NCBI GenBank assembly: GCA_963921825.1
Contig: OY997595.1
Coordinates: 63,643,879 to 63,707,878 of the forward strand
Direction: 5' to 3'
Source of the DNA: Erodium maritimum
Taxonomy: Eukaryota > Streptophyta > Magnoliopsida > Geraniales > Geraniaceae
Length of the DNA: 64,000 bases
Positions 44,687-54,306 of this stretch are shown piece after piece. How positions within the stretch are numbered: position 1 is the first letter of the stretch; each line of letters begins with the position of its first letter. The translations under genes were made by a program, and so were the position numbers. Under the pieces are notes generated by a model. It made no database searches and had not been told where the DNA came from. It saw only the letters and a list, made by a program, of their open reading frames with translations.

Positions 44687-44830
44687 CCCGTCACGGATCC
44701 GTGACGGGTACCGTGACGGGAGACGTCACGATCTGTGAGGGAGACCGTGACGGCGTCAGTCACGGCTCCGTGAGGAGAACCGTGACGGCGCAGGTAACAG
44801 ATCCGTTACCCGATCCGTGATAGACCTGTT
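44687..44830. promoter_or_regulatory. Palindromic cluster of TGACG motifs in LTR copy D
   Basis: A perfect 22-bp palindrome (half-site cccgtcacgga, 44687-44708) is followed by at least four more TGACG/CGTCA cores to about 44790. TGACG is the core of the as-1 element bound by plant TGA-type bZIP factors. Position in the 5' half of the LTR fits a U3 enhancer. Binding and activity are inferred. Confidence 0.45.
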
Positions 44831-45640
44831 TTGAGCCCTTTTTGGTTATTTTCTCCTTTTTTCGACTGGTTGTCTTGAACCGCTTTGTTTAGGTTTTAAT
44901 TTATGGTTTTAATTGTGATCCAAGACCTTGGTTTTGAGCTCGACGAAGGAGGAGGCTTTGGAGACTATGTGAGAAGACGGAGAGGAAGCTAGCCAGGACG
45001 TCAGCAGCTAAGAGTATTAAGCTTTGGAGAATTCGATGTAGGGAATGTATTAAATTCCTCTTTTAATTTTAAAGAATGCTTAGTATGCCTATAGGATAAT
45101 AATAACCGGAAAGGTCCTAGTTTGCATATAGGATGTGATTCACTAGAATAATCGATTTTCAATTACAATAATAAACGGACGAGTCTAGTATGCATGTACG
45201 ATGTGATTCACTAGTTTAATCGCTTTCAATACTTGGGAAATTGCCATGCTGGTAGAATGGCCATAACGAGCCTTAGGATTGTTTGTGATTGTGTTCGATT
45301 GCCTCACATGTCGTGCTTGCCTAAACCTTAGGTTGAGATAAGAGTCAAACTAAACTAGATAAATTGTGATGATCGTGATATGAGTTATTGATCCGTTTTA
45401 TGATTGATTGAATGAATGTTTGAATGTAAATTGATTGTGCCAAATGGTATGATCGGGTGAGTGATAGACCGATGGGACATGGTTGGTAAGTATGTCGGTA
45501 AGTGTGATTGTTAATATGAGTTCTTTGTGGCGTGTTGTGGTAAGATTGTGAGTTGCTAAGCTACGGTTGTACTATGACTGTATTGTGTGTTATTCTCTCG
45601 TTGTGTGTTCTAAGATGATTTGTATTTCGGTAAGGTTCCC

Positions 45641-45905
45641 TACACCGATGGGGTATGCCGGTGTGGGGTAGTACATGGGTCGATGAATTGTGTTCCAGTA
45701 TTGCACCTACACCGATTGGGTATGCCGGTGTGGGGTAGTACCTAGGCCGATGAATTGTGTTCCGGTATGGTACTTACACCGAAGGGGTAAGCCGGTGTGG
45801 GGTAGTACCTAGGCCGACGACTTGTGATCCGGTATGGTACCTACACCGAGGGGGTACAACGGTGTGGGGTAGTACCTAAGCCGAGGGAAGACGTCCAGGC
45901 CGATG
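45641..45905. repeat. 67-bp minisatellite in LTR copy D
   Basis: Four units with an exact 67-bp period: tacaccga at 45641, 45708, 45775 and 45842. Each contains gccggtgtggggtagtac. Confidence 0.92.
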
Positions 45906-46100
45906 TGCGTTTCTGGTACGATGCGAGATTGTTTACCCTGCGGGGATGGTTACTTGTTGCTTCACCCCGAGTGTATGCGTCTTGCGGGAGCATTACCGGG
46001 AGGTTATCCTGTTTCACCCCGATGATTTATGGTTCTTTGGAGACTCGTTCTATACATTCTTTTCAATGGTCAGGGACTCGTCTCCGGATACATTTCAATA

Positions 46101-46990
46101 TATTCTTCTTTGTGATAATGAATAAAAGGATAACACACTTTCACAAAAGAAAACTTCAATTAATTTACGGCGTATGATAATATCCAGAAGAGTTGCTCTG
46201 GTAGGGTTGATATCTCTCAACCCTAGCCGTCGTAGCCACAACCATGGAATCGCTTCCTTATACGCCTCCAACCACCACGATATCGATCGTGAGTCTTCTC
46301 TTCTCTCTACTCCTAGTAGTGCTCTAATATGCACATCCAAAATTCAACGGTGCTGTATCAGAAGGATGGCGTATCGAAGACAGATCACGACTCTCAGTTG
46401 CGGTGGTGTTCCCCTCTGCACATCCGCAATTCGGCGTTGCTGTAGTGGAAGGATGGTGCATCGGCGACAATCCATGACTCCCTGTTGCGGTGATGCTCGT
46501 ACTCTCCGTGTTAGCCTCCCACGTCTCGAGCAGGGACACGACCGTCGATATAGTCGGGATAAATCAGACGAATCAGGCGAGGATTGCTATACAGCATCGC
46601 CAAGCCCAATGAGTAAGCAAGGATTTAGGGATTTACTGGGGGGATCCCTGAATCATACCGTCACTCCCAGCCAGAGTATTATGTTCAAGTTCGGTGGCTC
46701 AGTTCACAAAACGAGGCCTTGGAATGTAGAGACCAAGCAACGTTTAGGTCCCACCTTGAATTGTTCCTGGCAGTTGGCACTTTTTGGTTTTACTTTCTAT
46801 TCTAGTTTTGGCTTTAATTTCCGTTTCAGTTACTTTTATTGTATCAGTTATATTGCTATAACCGTTTCCTATTGGATCGGTTCGCCTTTGAGGGCTATCG
46901 GATCACTACTCTTCCAAGAGTATTGGCCGTTGTAATGACTCTCTCGTCTTTTCAATGAAAGTTATCTTTTATTCTAAACAAAATATAGTA
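46101..46990 (+). other. Unclassified ORF with an 87-bp duplication, LINE-like 3' end
   Basis: An ATG at 46174 opens 253 codons (MIISRRVALVGLISLNPSRR). Residues about 50-110 are an imperfect 29-residue duplication (CTSKIQRCCIRRMAYRR / CTSAIRRCCSGRMVHRR). The end of the frame is aromatic-rich and reads like translated LINE 3' UTR, and the sequence continues caatgaaagttatctttta without a clear poly-A. No known domain was found. I read it as a short LINE-derived element rather than a gene. Confidence 0.35.
46325..46503. repeat. 87-bp tandem duplication
   Basis: Two imperfect units with gcacatcc at 46331 and 46418, about 75 percent alike by eye, inside the ORF above. Confidence 0.75.
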
Positions 46991-47351
46991 TGTATTATGT
47001 TTTATTTATCAACCGAAACTTCAATTAGTTTCTCTATAGGCCCGAACTTACCAGCCAGCTCACTAGCAAATCAGGAAATAAAACTTATATACATACACGT
47101 GGCCAGTCATGATATAGAAGATTTGTACAAAGAAAAAGGAATCAGGAAATAGAGTGATTTAGAAGAGATTGAAGAGGAAAGCAAACCTCCTCCGTATCAA
47201 CAAAAAAAAGGAATTCAATATGAGTAGGAATTCAATATGAGTAGATATATATATATATATAGATGGACAGACCGTCGGAGAAACCACGATTCTTTTGAGA
47301 AACGAGAAGTAAGAGAATGAAATAGAGCCAGTCATACTAGCGATCCAACAG

Positions 47352-47454
47352 GTACGTTTTTGTTACCCTCGTTGTCTATGTTTTGTGTTATTTGTGAACT
47401 GTCATGTATTTCTATCAAATTCAACTCATCTTAACACATCAATTTTTTCTCCAG
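47352..47454 (+). other. Predicted 5'-UTR intron of the F-box/DUF295 gene
   Basis: aacag|gtacgtttttg at the left and ttttttctccag|aatcat at the right give a 103-bp intron with consensus ends and a pyrimidine tract, 10 bp upstream of the start codon. A TA-run at 47244-47262 upstream could serve as a TATA box. Inferred from sequence only. Confidence 0.5.
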
Positions 47455-47464
47455 AATCATAAAT

Positions 47465-48608
47465 ATGGTCGACGCAAATAAAATAACGAAAGAAGGATGT
47501 CAAGTTAAGAAAGAGAAAGGAGAAGAAGTGGAAGTAAAAAGTGGTTTGTGCGAGCTTCCATCGGAACTTCAAGTGCTAATAGCTTCCTTTTTGTTTGCCG
47601 GTGATTCTACTGTGTTTCGTCGTCTTGTTTCGAAATCACTGACGTCGAATTTAGGTACCCTCGCAATTCCTATCAGACCGCAACATCATCCTGAAATACC
47701 ATACTTGATCACTTTACATGGAGATAACTTTCTAAATTTTTATCACCCTACACTTGTCTGTTCCTACCGCGTACAATTGCAAGAATTGTCGGAGGCACGC
47801 ATTCGTTCTTCCAACCACGGTTGGTTGTTAATGTCCACGAATGTTTACGAACGTTTTCTTTTTCGAACCGTTCTCTAAAGAAAAGATCCAACTCCCAAAG
47901 TGTCGTATTGTTATGTCCATGTGTTTTAGTTCGCCTCCTACTTCAACGGACTGCTTTGTATTAGGAATCAATACATGTGGTGACGAATTTGCTATCATAA
48001 GACGTGGAGAAACAAGATGGACATACCGATCTCTTAGTAGGGATGAGAGACAACGTTTTTTTGTGTGTGCAGGCATTCCCCCCACTATACACAATGGCAA
48101 TGGGTTGTGCTACTGTTTGGGTGACGATGGAAACTTGGGAATATTTGATCCGAACGACCAACAACCATATTTGAGAGTTATTGGCAATGGCTACGAAGAA
48201 GATCCATGTCATTCCCTTCGACAACCTTACCTAGTGGTAAGAACCAATGGAGAGATACTGAGAATTTTGGTTTTTGGCAACAAAAAAGTTGAGTGTTCCA
48301 AGCTTAAGACTAGACAGAAGGGTAAGGCTCGTTGGTGCAGAAAAACTAGTTCGGGAAACAGTATGTTATTTCTTAGTTCTACCGGTTGTTTTATGGGATC
48401 GACTAACTTGAGAGGAATGTATAACAAAATCTACTTTCCAATGTTTCATAAAGATGCCCTTTTGTTCTACTGTATGCAGCAAAAGCGATATCTCTCGTTC
48501 CATAGTGATTATTCAAGTGAAAATTGTATTCCCGGCGTAAAAGATTTTTCCAGTAACTCTGCATGGATAACACCGGTCCCTTTCAATAGCGTTGGTGGCG
48601 AGTGGTGA
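47465..48608 (+). pseudogene. F-box/DUF295 (KIB-like) protein, one frameshift
   Basis: ATG at 47465 (MVDANKITKEGCQV). Residues about 27-65 form an F-box (LCELPSELQVLIASFLFAGD, VFRRLVSKSLT). The DUF295 propeller starts with PYLITLHGDN and SSNHGWLLMS, then a one-base shift near 47845-47860 moves the frame, which continues NVFFFEPFSKEKIQLPKCRI and is open to 48608. The family's usual C-terminal features (LFYCMQQKRYLSFHSDYS) are present. F-box proteins of this type link substrates to SCF ubiquitin ligases. Because the rest is clean, this is either a very young pseudogene or a sequence error. Confidence 0.82.
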
Positions 48609-48889
48609 ATTTCTTTCTTTTCCAGTAAGAATATTAATTGTTCTTCTTGAGACTCTTACATGTAGGGAGAATATTTATCGTTTTAAGAATATTAATAGTC
48701 GAAGTATTCTTCGGTCCTATACGGTGCATGTATTATTCTTTCTATACTTGTATGTTGAGACTTTCACCAAATTACTATGAATTTTAACAGAATGTTCACT
48801 TTCATAGTCCTAACAACTTTCAGTCTGTTAGTCCTAACAACTTTTGGTTCGAATTCTTTCTCCAGTATCATAATAGATTTAATCTCTTT
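48609..48889. other. 3' flank of the F-box gene
   Basis: AT-rich sequence with a short repeat tcctaacaactttcag / tcctaacaacttttgg near 48809-48845. It probably holds the transcript 3' UTR. Confidence 0.4.
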
Positions 48890-48937
48890 TTTTCGAAGAT
48901 AGAATTTTATTATATTACATCGCTGATAAAAAAAAAA
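48890..48937 (+). mobile_element. LINE tail remnant
   Basis: ttacatcgctgataaaaaaaaaa at 48915-48937 equals the 3' end of the large LINE (catcgctgataaa, 16914 on). Only the extreme 3' end remains, and the left edge is not defined. Confidence 0.5.
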
Positions 48938-49054
48938 CCTCAATCAAAATGAAGCGTTTCAACCTCTTTACTAATCATTACAATCTTGCCCTTGTGCAAC
49001 CTCAACCAATACAGAACATCCTTCTTTAGACCTGTTTGTCCTCTAGCTTGGTTG

Positions 49055-49610
49055 TTTTTTTTATCAGCAAAAATTACGGTTTTATTCTATCCAAAACAAT
49101 ACACTCCAGAGAAGAAATACAAACGGGGAAGAAGAAAGAAGAACGCCAAAAAAGCCAAGAAAAATAGCCGAGGCTAAAAGATCGAGACTAGACTAGACAA
49201 GATTCTGAAAAAGCTTGATGGTGTCTTTATCGCTGCCTGAAGAGGTGAAGCCCATAGATTTGCACAAATCCCAAACCCGCTTTGCTTCCGATTTCTTACG
49301 TAGAGAGCGAGAAGGACTAACGTCTTTAAACCTTTTAAAATGCTTAAGACGATCTTTCCTAACACGCTTATTTTTCTTCTTAGACCTAGGCAAGCAAGAA
49401 ACGGGATGGGCTGCTGGGGAGTGAAGGCCTGCGATGAAAGACGAGAAGGACGGTTGCGCGTCTGCTGTGGAGGGAGGCCTGAAGCCCAAAGGATTGACCA
49501 AGGCCATTGGATTGGGCCTGGGTCCAAGACTCAGATCTACAGGCTTCGGAAGCAAGTCAAAAGCAGAATTCCAGACTGAAAGATAGGTGGTTATTGAATT
49601 GATTTCCAAA
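49055..49610 (-). mobile_element. ORF1-type LINE derivative, 3' part
   Basis: Read on the minus strand, an ORF1 C-terminus (49193-49609) is followed by a 130-bp 3' UTR ending tttttgctgataaaaaaaa (49055-49074). There is no ORF2 between the ORF and the tail. The start of the ORF is truncated compared with 28378-30317. No TSD was confirmed. Confidence 0.75.
49193..49609 (-). pseudogene. C-terminal part of ORF1, open frame
   Basis: 138 codons without a stop. The RPNPMALVNPLGF-type middle leads to RSKKKNKRVRKDRLKHFKRF and SPSRSLRKKSEAKRVWDLCK followed by SMGF, nearly the same C-terminus as at 30050-30120. The RRM is missing, so it is a 5'-truncated copy. The conserved basic stretch may bind RNA; that is inference. 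Confidence 0.75.
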
Positions 49611-49619
49611 ACTCAGATC

Positions 49620-49739
49620 CTCCAACTCCTCAATACTAAGAATTTTAGGTTTTTCCCTTTGTCATAGGCCGTTGTTGCTGCCAACACCCTCAATCAATCC
49701 ATTGCTTACATCATTCTCCCACCCTTTACAATCTCCCCC
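49620..49739. other. Flank or intron of the MATE pseudogene
   Basis: No supported feature. Confidence 0.3.
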
Positions 49740-50060
49740 ATGCACCCATACAGTGTGAAAAGCTACCCTTGGCATCATATATCAGAAAAACTTGGACAAC
49801 AATCTGAAATATTGACATAACATCACTCGATGATGGAATCGAGATGGCGAGTGCGGTGTATCCTTTCTTATGAAATGCTTCAATCATAATGTGAGTTGCA
49901 ACTACTTGTGATACCAACTTAGCCCGTAACATCAACAATTCCATAGCCTAAACAGTTGCATGAGACTACATCACCAATGCCAGTTAGAACACTTGCAGCT
50001 GCCAGAACCCATAAATCTTTCGTGCCAAGACTTGAAACTCAAGCAACCCATCCAACAAGA
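49740..50060 (-). pseudogene. MATE (DETOXIFICATION) transporter, second block
   Basis: Minus-strand frames give SSLGTKDLWVLAAASVLTGI, GDVVSCNCLGYGIVDVTG, then after a shift AKLVSQVVATHIMIEAFHKK and GYTALAISIPSSSDVMSIFQ. These match consecutive parts of the plastid-type DTX46/EDS5-like MATE proteins: the segment after the first six helices and the loop with an NKKGY-like motif. Two shifts and a stop break it. It follows the block at 53108-53419 in gene order, with about 3 kb of LINE-like DNA between. Confidence 0.7.
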
Positions 50061-50082
50061 ATTGCAGGTAGTGATGTGCCAT

Positions 50083-51131
50083 GACATGACATTCTTGGTA
50101 AAACTCAGCAGATTGCGAAAAGCTCTCTAGAAACTCCCTCCGCTTGGCTTCTTTTTTCCTTACTGTTGCCGGCGGAGACCGCCATACCTCCTCTTGCTCC
50201 CCCCTTTATCTCTATGGCCTGCCCCTTTCCGTACCTGTATTTTCCTGTTCGAGCTTCTTTGGGGCCGTCCTCTTTTCCTTAGCTCGCCCCTCTCCGACCT
50301 CGACTCTCCGATGACCTCCCCTTCTGGTTGCTCTCGCCAGCTCAACGGCCCTTTCTCGGAGTTGTTCCATCCGTTTCTACCCTTGGGCCCTCTAGGTGCT
50401 TATTGGCGTGGAGCTTCCATGGACTGAAGGTTGTTGTGTGGGAGTCGTCGTCCCTTCGTCTTCTCCGTTTCTCGGATCTCTGGGTTGCTCTCGTTTGGAC
50501 TCCCTGTCCTTGGATCTAAGCTTGCCCCCTCTTCTCAGCTCTCTTCTTCCGGCCCTGGCTCTCCTTTGTTGATGCTCATCTTCTCCTCTGGTCGTCCCTC
50601 TTCTGCTCACCCGCCGCCTTCACGACCCGTAACCGTTCGCCTGGGAGATTGTCTTTACTTGGCGGTTTGGTTTTCCGGTTATTTGGGTGCTGGCCCCCGG
50701 CTAGCCCTCTTCCCAGGGTCGTCACCTCCTTCGTCGTCGTATTCTGCTCTTGTTGGTTCGGGTCGCCGGTTTCTCAGGGTGTTGGCCCCCGGGATCCCTT
50801 CTCCATCACAGTCAGAATTTTGCAGCAGCTTATTGGTCTCGTCCTCGCATTTCCGGTGTGGTTATCGATCTTTGGTCCTTGTTGGGTTCTCAATGTCTTG
50901 GTTCCTGTTTCGTCGTGTGGTTTCGTTGTTTCTGAAGTCGGCGTGTGCGTGCGCCCTTTCTTCGTTTCCTGACCTTGTCTTTGGGCCTGCTCCATCCTTT
51001 GGGACTGCCTTTGTTTTGTTCTCTCATTCAATCTTTGTGTTGTTCGTTTCTCTTTCTTCCTCTTACTTTTTAATCCTGTATGTGTTTCATGCTTGATTGG
51101 AATAAAACTGTTATTTTTGTTGATAAAAAAA
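50083..51131 (+). mobile_element. LINE-like nonautonomous insertion in the MATE pseudogene
   Basis: C/T-rich element ending gttgataaaaaaaa (51118-51131), flanked by agtgatgtgccat (50070-50082) and agtgatgtggcat (51132-51144), a 13-bp TSD with one mismatch. The long ORF 50431-51096 is Ser/Leu/Phe-rich, has no domain and is best read as transcribed non-coding or ORF1-like sequence. No endonuclease or reverse transcriptase. Confidence 0.6.
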
Positions 51132-51159
51132 AGTGATGTGGCATCACTCTGGGCTAATG

Positions 51160-53095
51160 TATTTATTTATTTATTTATTTTGATCAGCAATGCATATAAT
51201 AAAACACCGATTCTTTGAAATAAAGAATACGGTGGATGGAAGTGAAACATGATGGAGCATTCCTTTCGGAACCTCATGAAGCCCCACACCGGGGGAATGA
51301 CTGGGTATGTAGACCCTGAAGCATGAAGAAACCCAACAACGGGGAAATGAAAGGGTACGCAGACCCAGAAACCTGAAAAGAATGGGTACGCAGACCCAGT
51401 AAGAAGAAATGATTGGGTACGCAGACCCTGAAACATAAAATAAACCCACACCAGGGAAATGAAGGAGCATTACAACAAGGCGCCCCACACCCAGAACTTG
51501 CAACCATTAAGCACGGGCGATGGCACACAAAAGGGGAGAAGCATCACAGGCCCAACCAGACCTCCCAACCCTAACCTTGAGAGGAAAGAACAACTCCTAT
51601 CTCCATAGAGCTGCCCACCTTCGAAGGAGAAGATGACAGCAACTAATAAGCCGGCGGCCAACCCCGCTAACGGCAGAGACGAACACGGATAACCATACAT
51701 ATCTTAGTAAATGGCTTCTGAAGGAGGCAGACAACGCCTATGAAACTCGTCGGCGGTCAACACCTTAAACCGACGAGCTCGATCCATACCGGATCGAGAT
51801 GGAAGGAAGCCAAAACACGCAGATACGTATGAACGGGTCGGAGAAGACTAACCGAACAAGGGAGGAAAAGAGAGTACCCTCAGAAAAGTCGACCAACAAT
51901 CCAGAGACCGGATGACGAAGCACCAGAAGCACATAGAGTAGCTCAACAACGATCCAGACCCAAAAGGATGTAGAAGCGTGTCCCACGACTTGAGCTAGAG
52001 CCAGACACCTCCAATGACCGGCGAGAAGCTCCTCCAACCAAACCGCAAGACACAGAGCAGACAAAAAACCTCGCACTCAGCCCTCCCATACTGAAATCCG
52101 ATAAACACCGAAAATAGGCTCTAGTGAGGGGGAGGACTGGTATTTCTACCTAGAACGAGGTCCCAACTCCAAGCCAATAGCAGCAAGTCTACCAAGCCAA
52201 GAAACCGAAACTGAAAAGCGTGCTGAGCGATCCTGGAGACCGCCTGTAATGATACCGAGCACGATCTAGTTCGGACTCTGACAAGAGAAGACACCAAAGC
52301 CAGCAAGAAGAGCAACAGCCTACTCCGACCGAACGAAACTCGATCCACAACCAATAAATAACGAAAAGTTTCCCATTGTGGATCAAGAACGAACCAAACA
52401 AGCGGTAGCATCACCACGAAGCGAATCCCGGAGCTGAGGAGGAAGTCGGGATCCAAGGTATAACAAACGGGAACCAAGGTATAACAAACGGGAACCAAAA
52501 TCCGACCCAGGTCAAGCGGGTTGGACCTTGCCCGGATCCAAAATTACCCGGCCCAGAGAAGCGGCCCAATTAGTCCGGCCCAAACCCAATAGATATCCCG
52601 GCCCAACCCTAGAACAGAAGAGGTCTGAGTACCTTCGATGCCGCCGCCACTCACCAGATCTGCACGTCCCGACCAAGACGCCATGCCACGAAGAAGCGTC
52701 GGAGCTCCGGCGAGAGAAACAGAGCTGCGGCGGCACAGAGAACCACCTCTTGCCGAGTCATGTCTGCCGGAAAAGGACGCACGAAGGAGAAGGCGCTCAT
52801 CTGCAGAAGTACGTCGCCCCTGCCAACTGACCCCCGCCGACCAGACGCCACCACCACCTGAGCACACCTCGAAACTTGCCGAGCCGATCCTTCGCCGGAA
52901 GAGAGCCTCGGATCTGATGGAGCAGATGAAGCAAGGTAGAAGAAGAAGGAGAAAAGAAGGTTAAAGGGAAGGACAGAAGAAGAAGAAAGGTTAAGAAGCT
53001 AAAGCCTCCGGCGATAGCCATGGCCAATGGCCACTGCCATCGCCGGCGGCGACTGGAAGTGAAGAAAAGGGTACAGTGACGGAAGGGTTTTTTTA
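51160..53095 (-). mobile_element. LINE-like nonautonomous element, minus strand
   Basis: Read on the minus strand it begins near 53095 with a C/T-rich leader and several short frames and ends in a 3' UTR with gcattgctgatcaaaataaa and an (aaat)n tail at 51160-51181. No reverse transcriptase motif was found in about 1.9 kb. Its TSD could not be fixed. It separates the two MATE blocks. Confidence 0.55.
51270..51480. repeat. Imperfect tandem repeat in the LINE-like element
   Basis: Recurrent blocks with gggtacgcagaccc (near 51353, 51385 and 51416) and cccacaccggggaaatga. Unit lengths vary from about 30 to 60 bp. Confidence 0.7.
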
Positions 53096-53107
53096 GAGAG
53101 AGTTTCA

Positions 53108-53419
53108 CTAACGGTCTATTAGCGTAATGTTTTTCGTATTTATTTTCGGTACAAGATGTGCATTGTTCGGTCCTGCAAAAACAATTAGTACCCACAAATC
53201 GAAGAAGCTTGTAAAGAGAAGCATGAAGAAGCCAGAAGCTAGCCCAACAAAAAGAAAGATTGGTATCTGAAGCTGTACTTCCTTCTTATCCCTTCCCGCA
53301 AGCAAAGTGGCGACCATATTTGAAGTAACAACATTGAGGTACATGAACACATAATTCATGCAATCACACAAAACTATCCCAGGACCAAAGTAACAACGTA
53401 GACCAAAACTATCGATCAT
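53108..53419 (-). pseudogene. MATE (DETOXIFICATION) transporter, first block
   Basis: The minus-strand frame reads GPGIVLCDCMNYVFMYLNVV, TSNMVATLLAGRDKKEVQLQ, FLFVGLASGFFMLLFTSFF and NAHLVPKINTK. This matches a region near the N-terminal third of plastid-type MATE proteins (DTX45/46 and EDS5 relatives), which export organic compounds by cation antiport. Three hydrophobic helices are visible. The frame ends where the LINE-like element begins. With 49740-50060 it forms one disrupted gene copy. Confidence 0.78.
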
Positions 53420-53439
53420 GAAGAGGTGGTTTCAGTTAC

Positions 53440-53864
53440 TCTTGCTTTAGTGTCATCCATTATAGTCCACGTTTACTGCTAGAAATACTGATGTTTTTAT
53501 TAGCTTTTAAATAATATGTTTTTTTTTTCCTTTTACTTGGTTGTATAAATAGGCGGTAATGTTTCCAATATAAATTATCAAGTTTTACCCAATATAATTT
53601 TTATGTAATCTCCGTGTATTCTTCAAGAACAAATAGTTCATTGTCTTTTATTTTTCAACAATTGGTATCAGTGCTGTTTTTATCTAGAACGGAAGAATGT
53701 TCGGAGATGAGATCGATGTGTTGGTAGCAGTCTGTACAGGGGTTGTCCTGGATCTTTCTGGTGTTACGTTGTCAGGCATGGAACCTGAGAACAGAGTAGC
53801 GCAGGGCCTCCTCCGACGATGATGTGGGCGCCAAGCTTGTAGAAGCCACGCTAGCAGGGGAGTT
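53440..53864 (+). mobile_element. Copia LTR end, PBS and leader remnant
   Basis: Contains ttgtataaatagg (TATA-like, about 53539), an LTR end tttttcaaca at 53660, and two bases later tggtatcagtgc (53663-53674), a primer-binding site one base off the initiator tRNA-Met match. The leader after it is interrupted at 53865 by the next LTR. The start of this LTR was not found. Confidence 0.6.
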
Positions 53865-54290
53865 TGTTAGGCCGTTACCCGTCACCTCCAGTTGGTTACA
53901 ACATGTGGCTACCGGATAAGCTCAACCAAAAACGTAGGCGAGTCTATAAATAGCAAGTAGGTCATTTCTTGTAAACAGAGTGTCGAGAGGGCAATTCTAG
54001 AGAGACTGTGTCACTAGAAGTGAGTTGTAATTGTCGGTTCCTATCAAAAATAGAAGCCACTCCTCGATTGAGAGAGCTTGATCCTACCATAGGTCGAGGA
54101 TCATGTACAATTACCGGGCCGGGCTGGAGATGGCTGCGAGATGAAAGTGTTAGTGATAAGGCACATTGGAGTTTGAATACAATCAAACTCTAAGATAGAT
54201 AGTTTGTATAGTTTTGAATCTATTGACATTATCTGTAATTGTATATTTATAGACGATTCAATCAATATACTGAACATGGTTTAAATCCCA
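53865..54290 (+). mobile_element. Copia element A, 5' LTR
   Basis: Probable LTR from tgttaggccgttaccc at 53865 to about 54276-54290. A TATA-like gtctataaatagc lies at 53941-53953. The primer-binding site follows. The right end is ambiguous because tggttt and tggtatc both occur after it. Confidence 0.6.
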
Positions 54291-54293
54291 AAA

Positions 54294-54306
54294 TGGTATC
54301 AGAGCA
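54294..54306 (+). promoter_or_regulatory. Primer-binding site, copia element A
   Basis: tggtatcagagca matches the 3' end of plant initiator tRNA-Met and marks the start of minus-strand synthesis. Confidence 0.85.

Larger units (their letters stand above)
43810..46100 (+). mobile_element. Long-LTR family, LTR copy D, 3'-truncated
   Basis: It starts tgtaagaaccgccccc at 43810, similar to the start of copy B. It contains the TGACG-rich palindromic block (44687-44830), gccaggacgtcagcagctaa (44990-45009), the 67-bp minisatellite (45641-45900) and the gtgtatgcgtcttgcgggag block (about 45970), all in the order found in copies B and C. The family's 3' terminus ggggcgtgaca is not reached; similarity fades near 46100. 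Confidence 0.78.

Noticed and set aside
24184-47262. (TA)n runs at 24184-24200 and 47244-47262 as promoters.
   Set aside because: Short microsatellites are common. Only the second lies near a gene start, and it is mentioned there without being called as a promoter.
50431-51096. A 221-codon Ser/Leu-rich ORF.
   Set aside because: Composition-driven frame inside a nonautonomous LINE-like element, with overlapping frames on the same and opposite strands and no domain.
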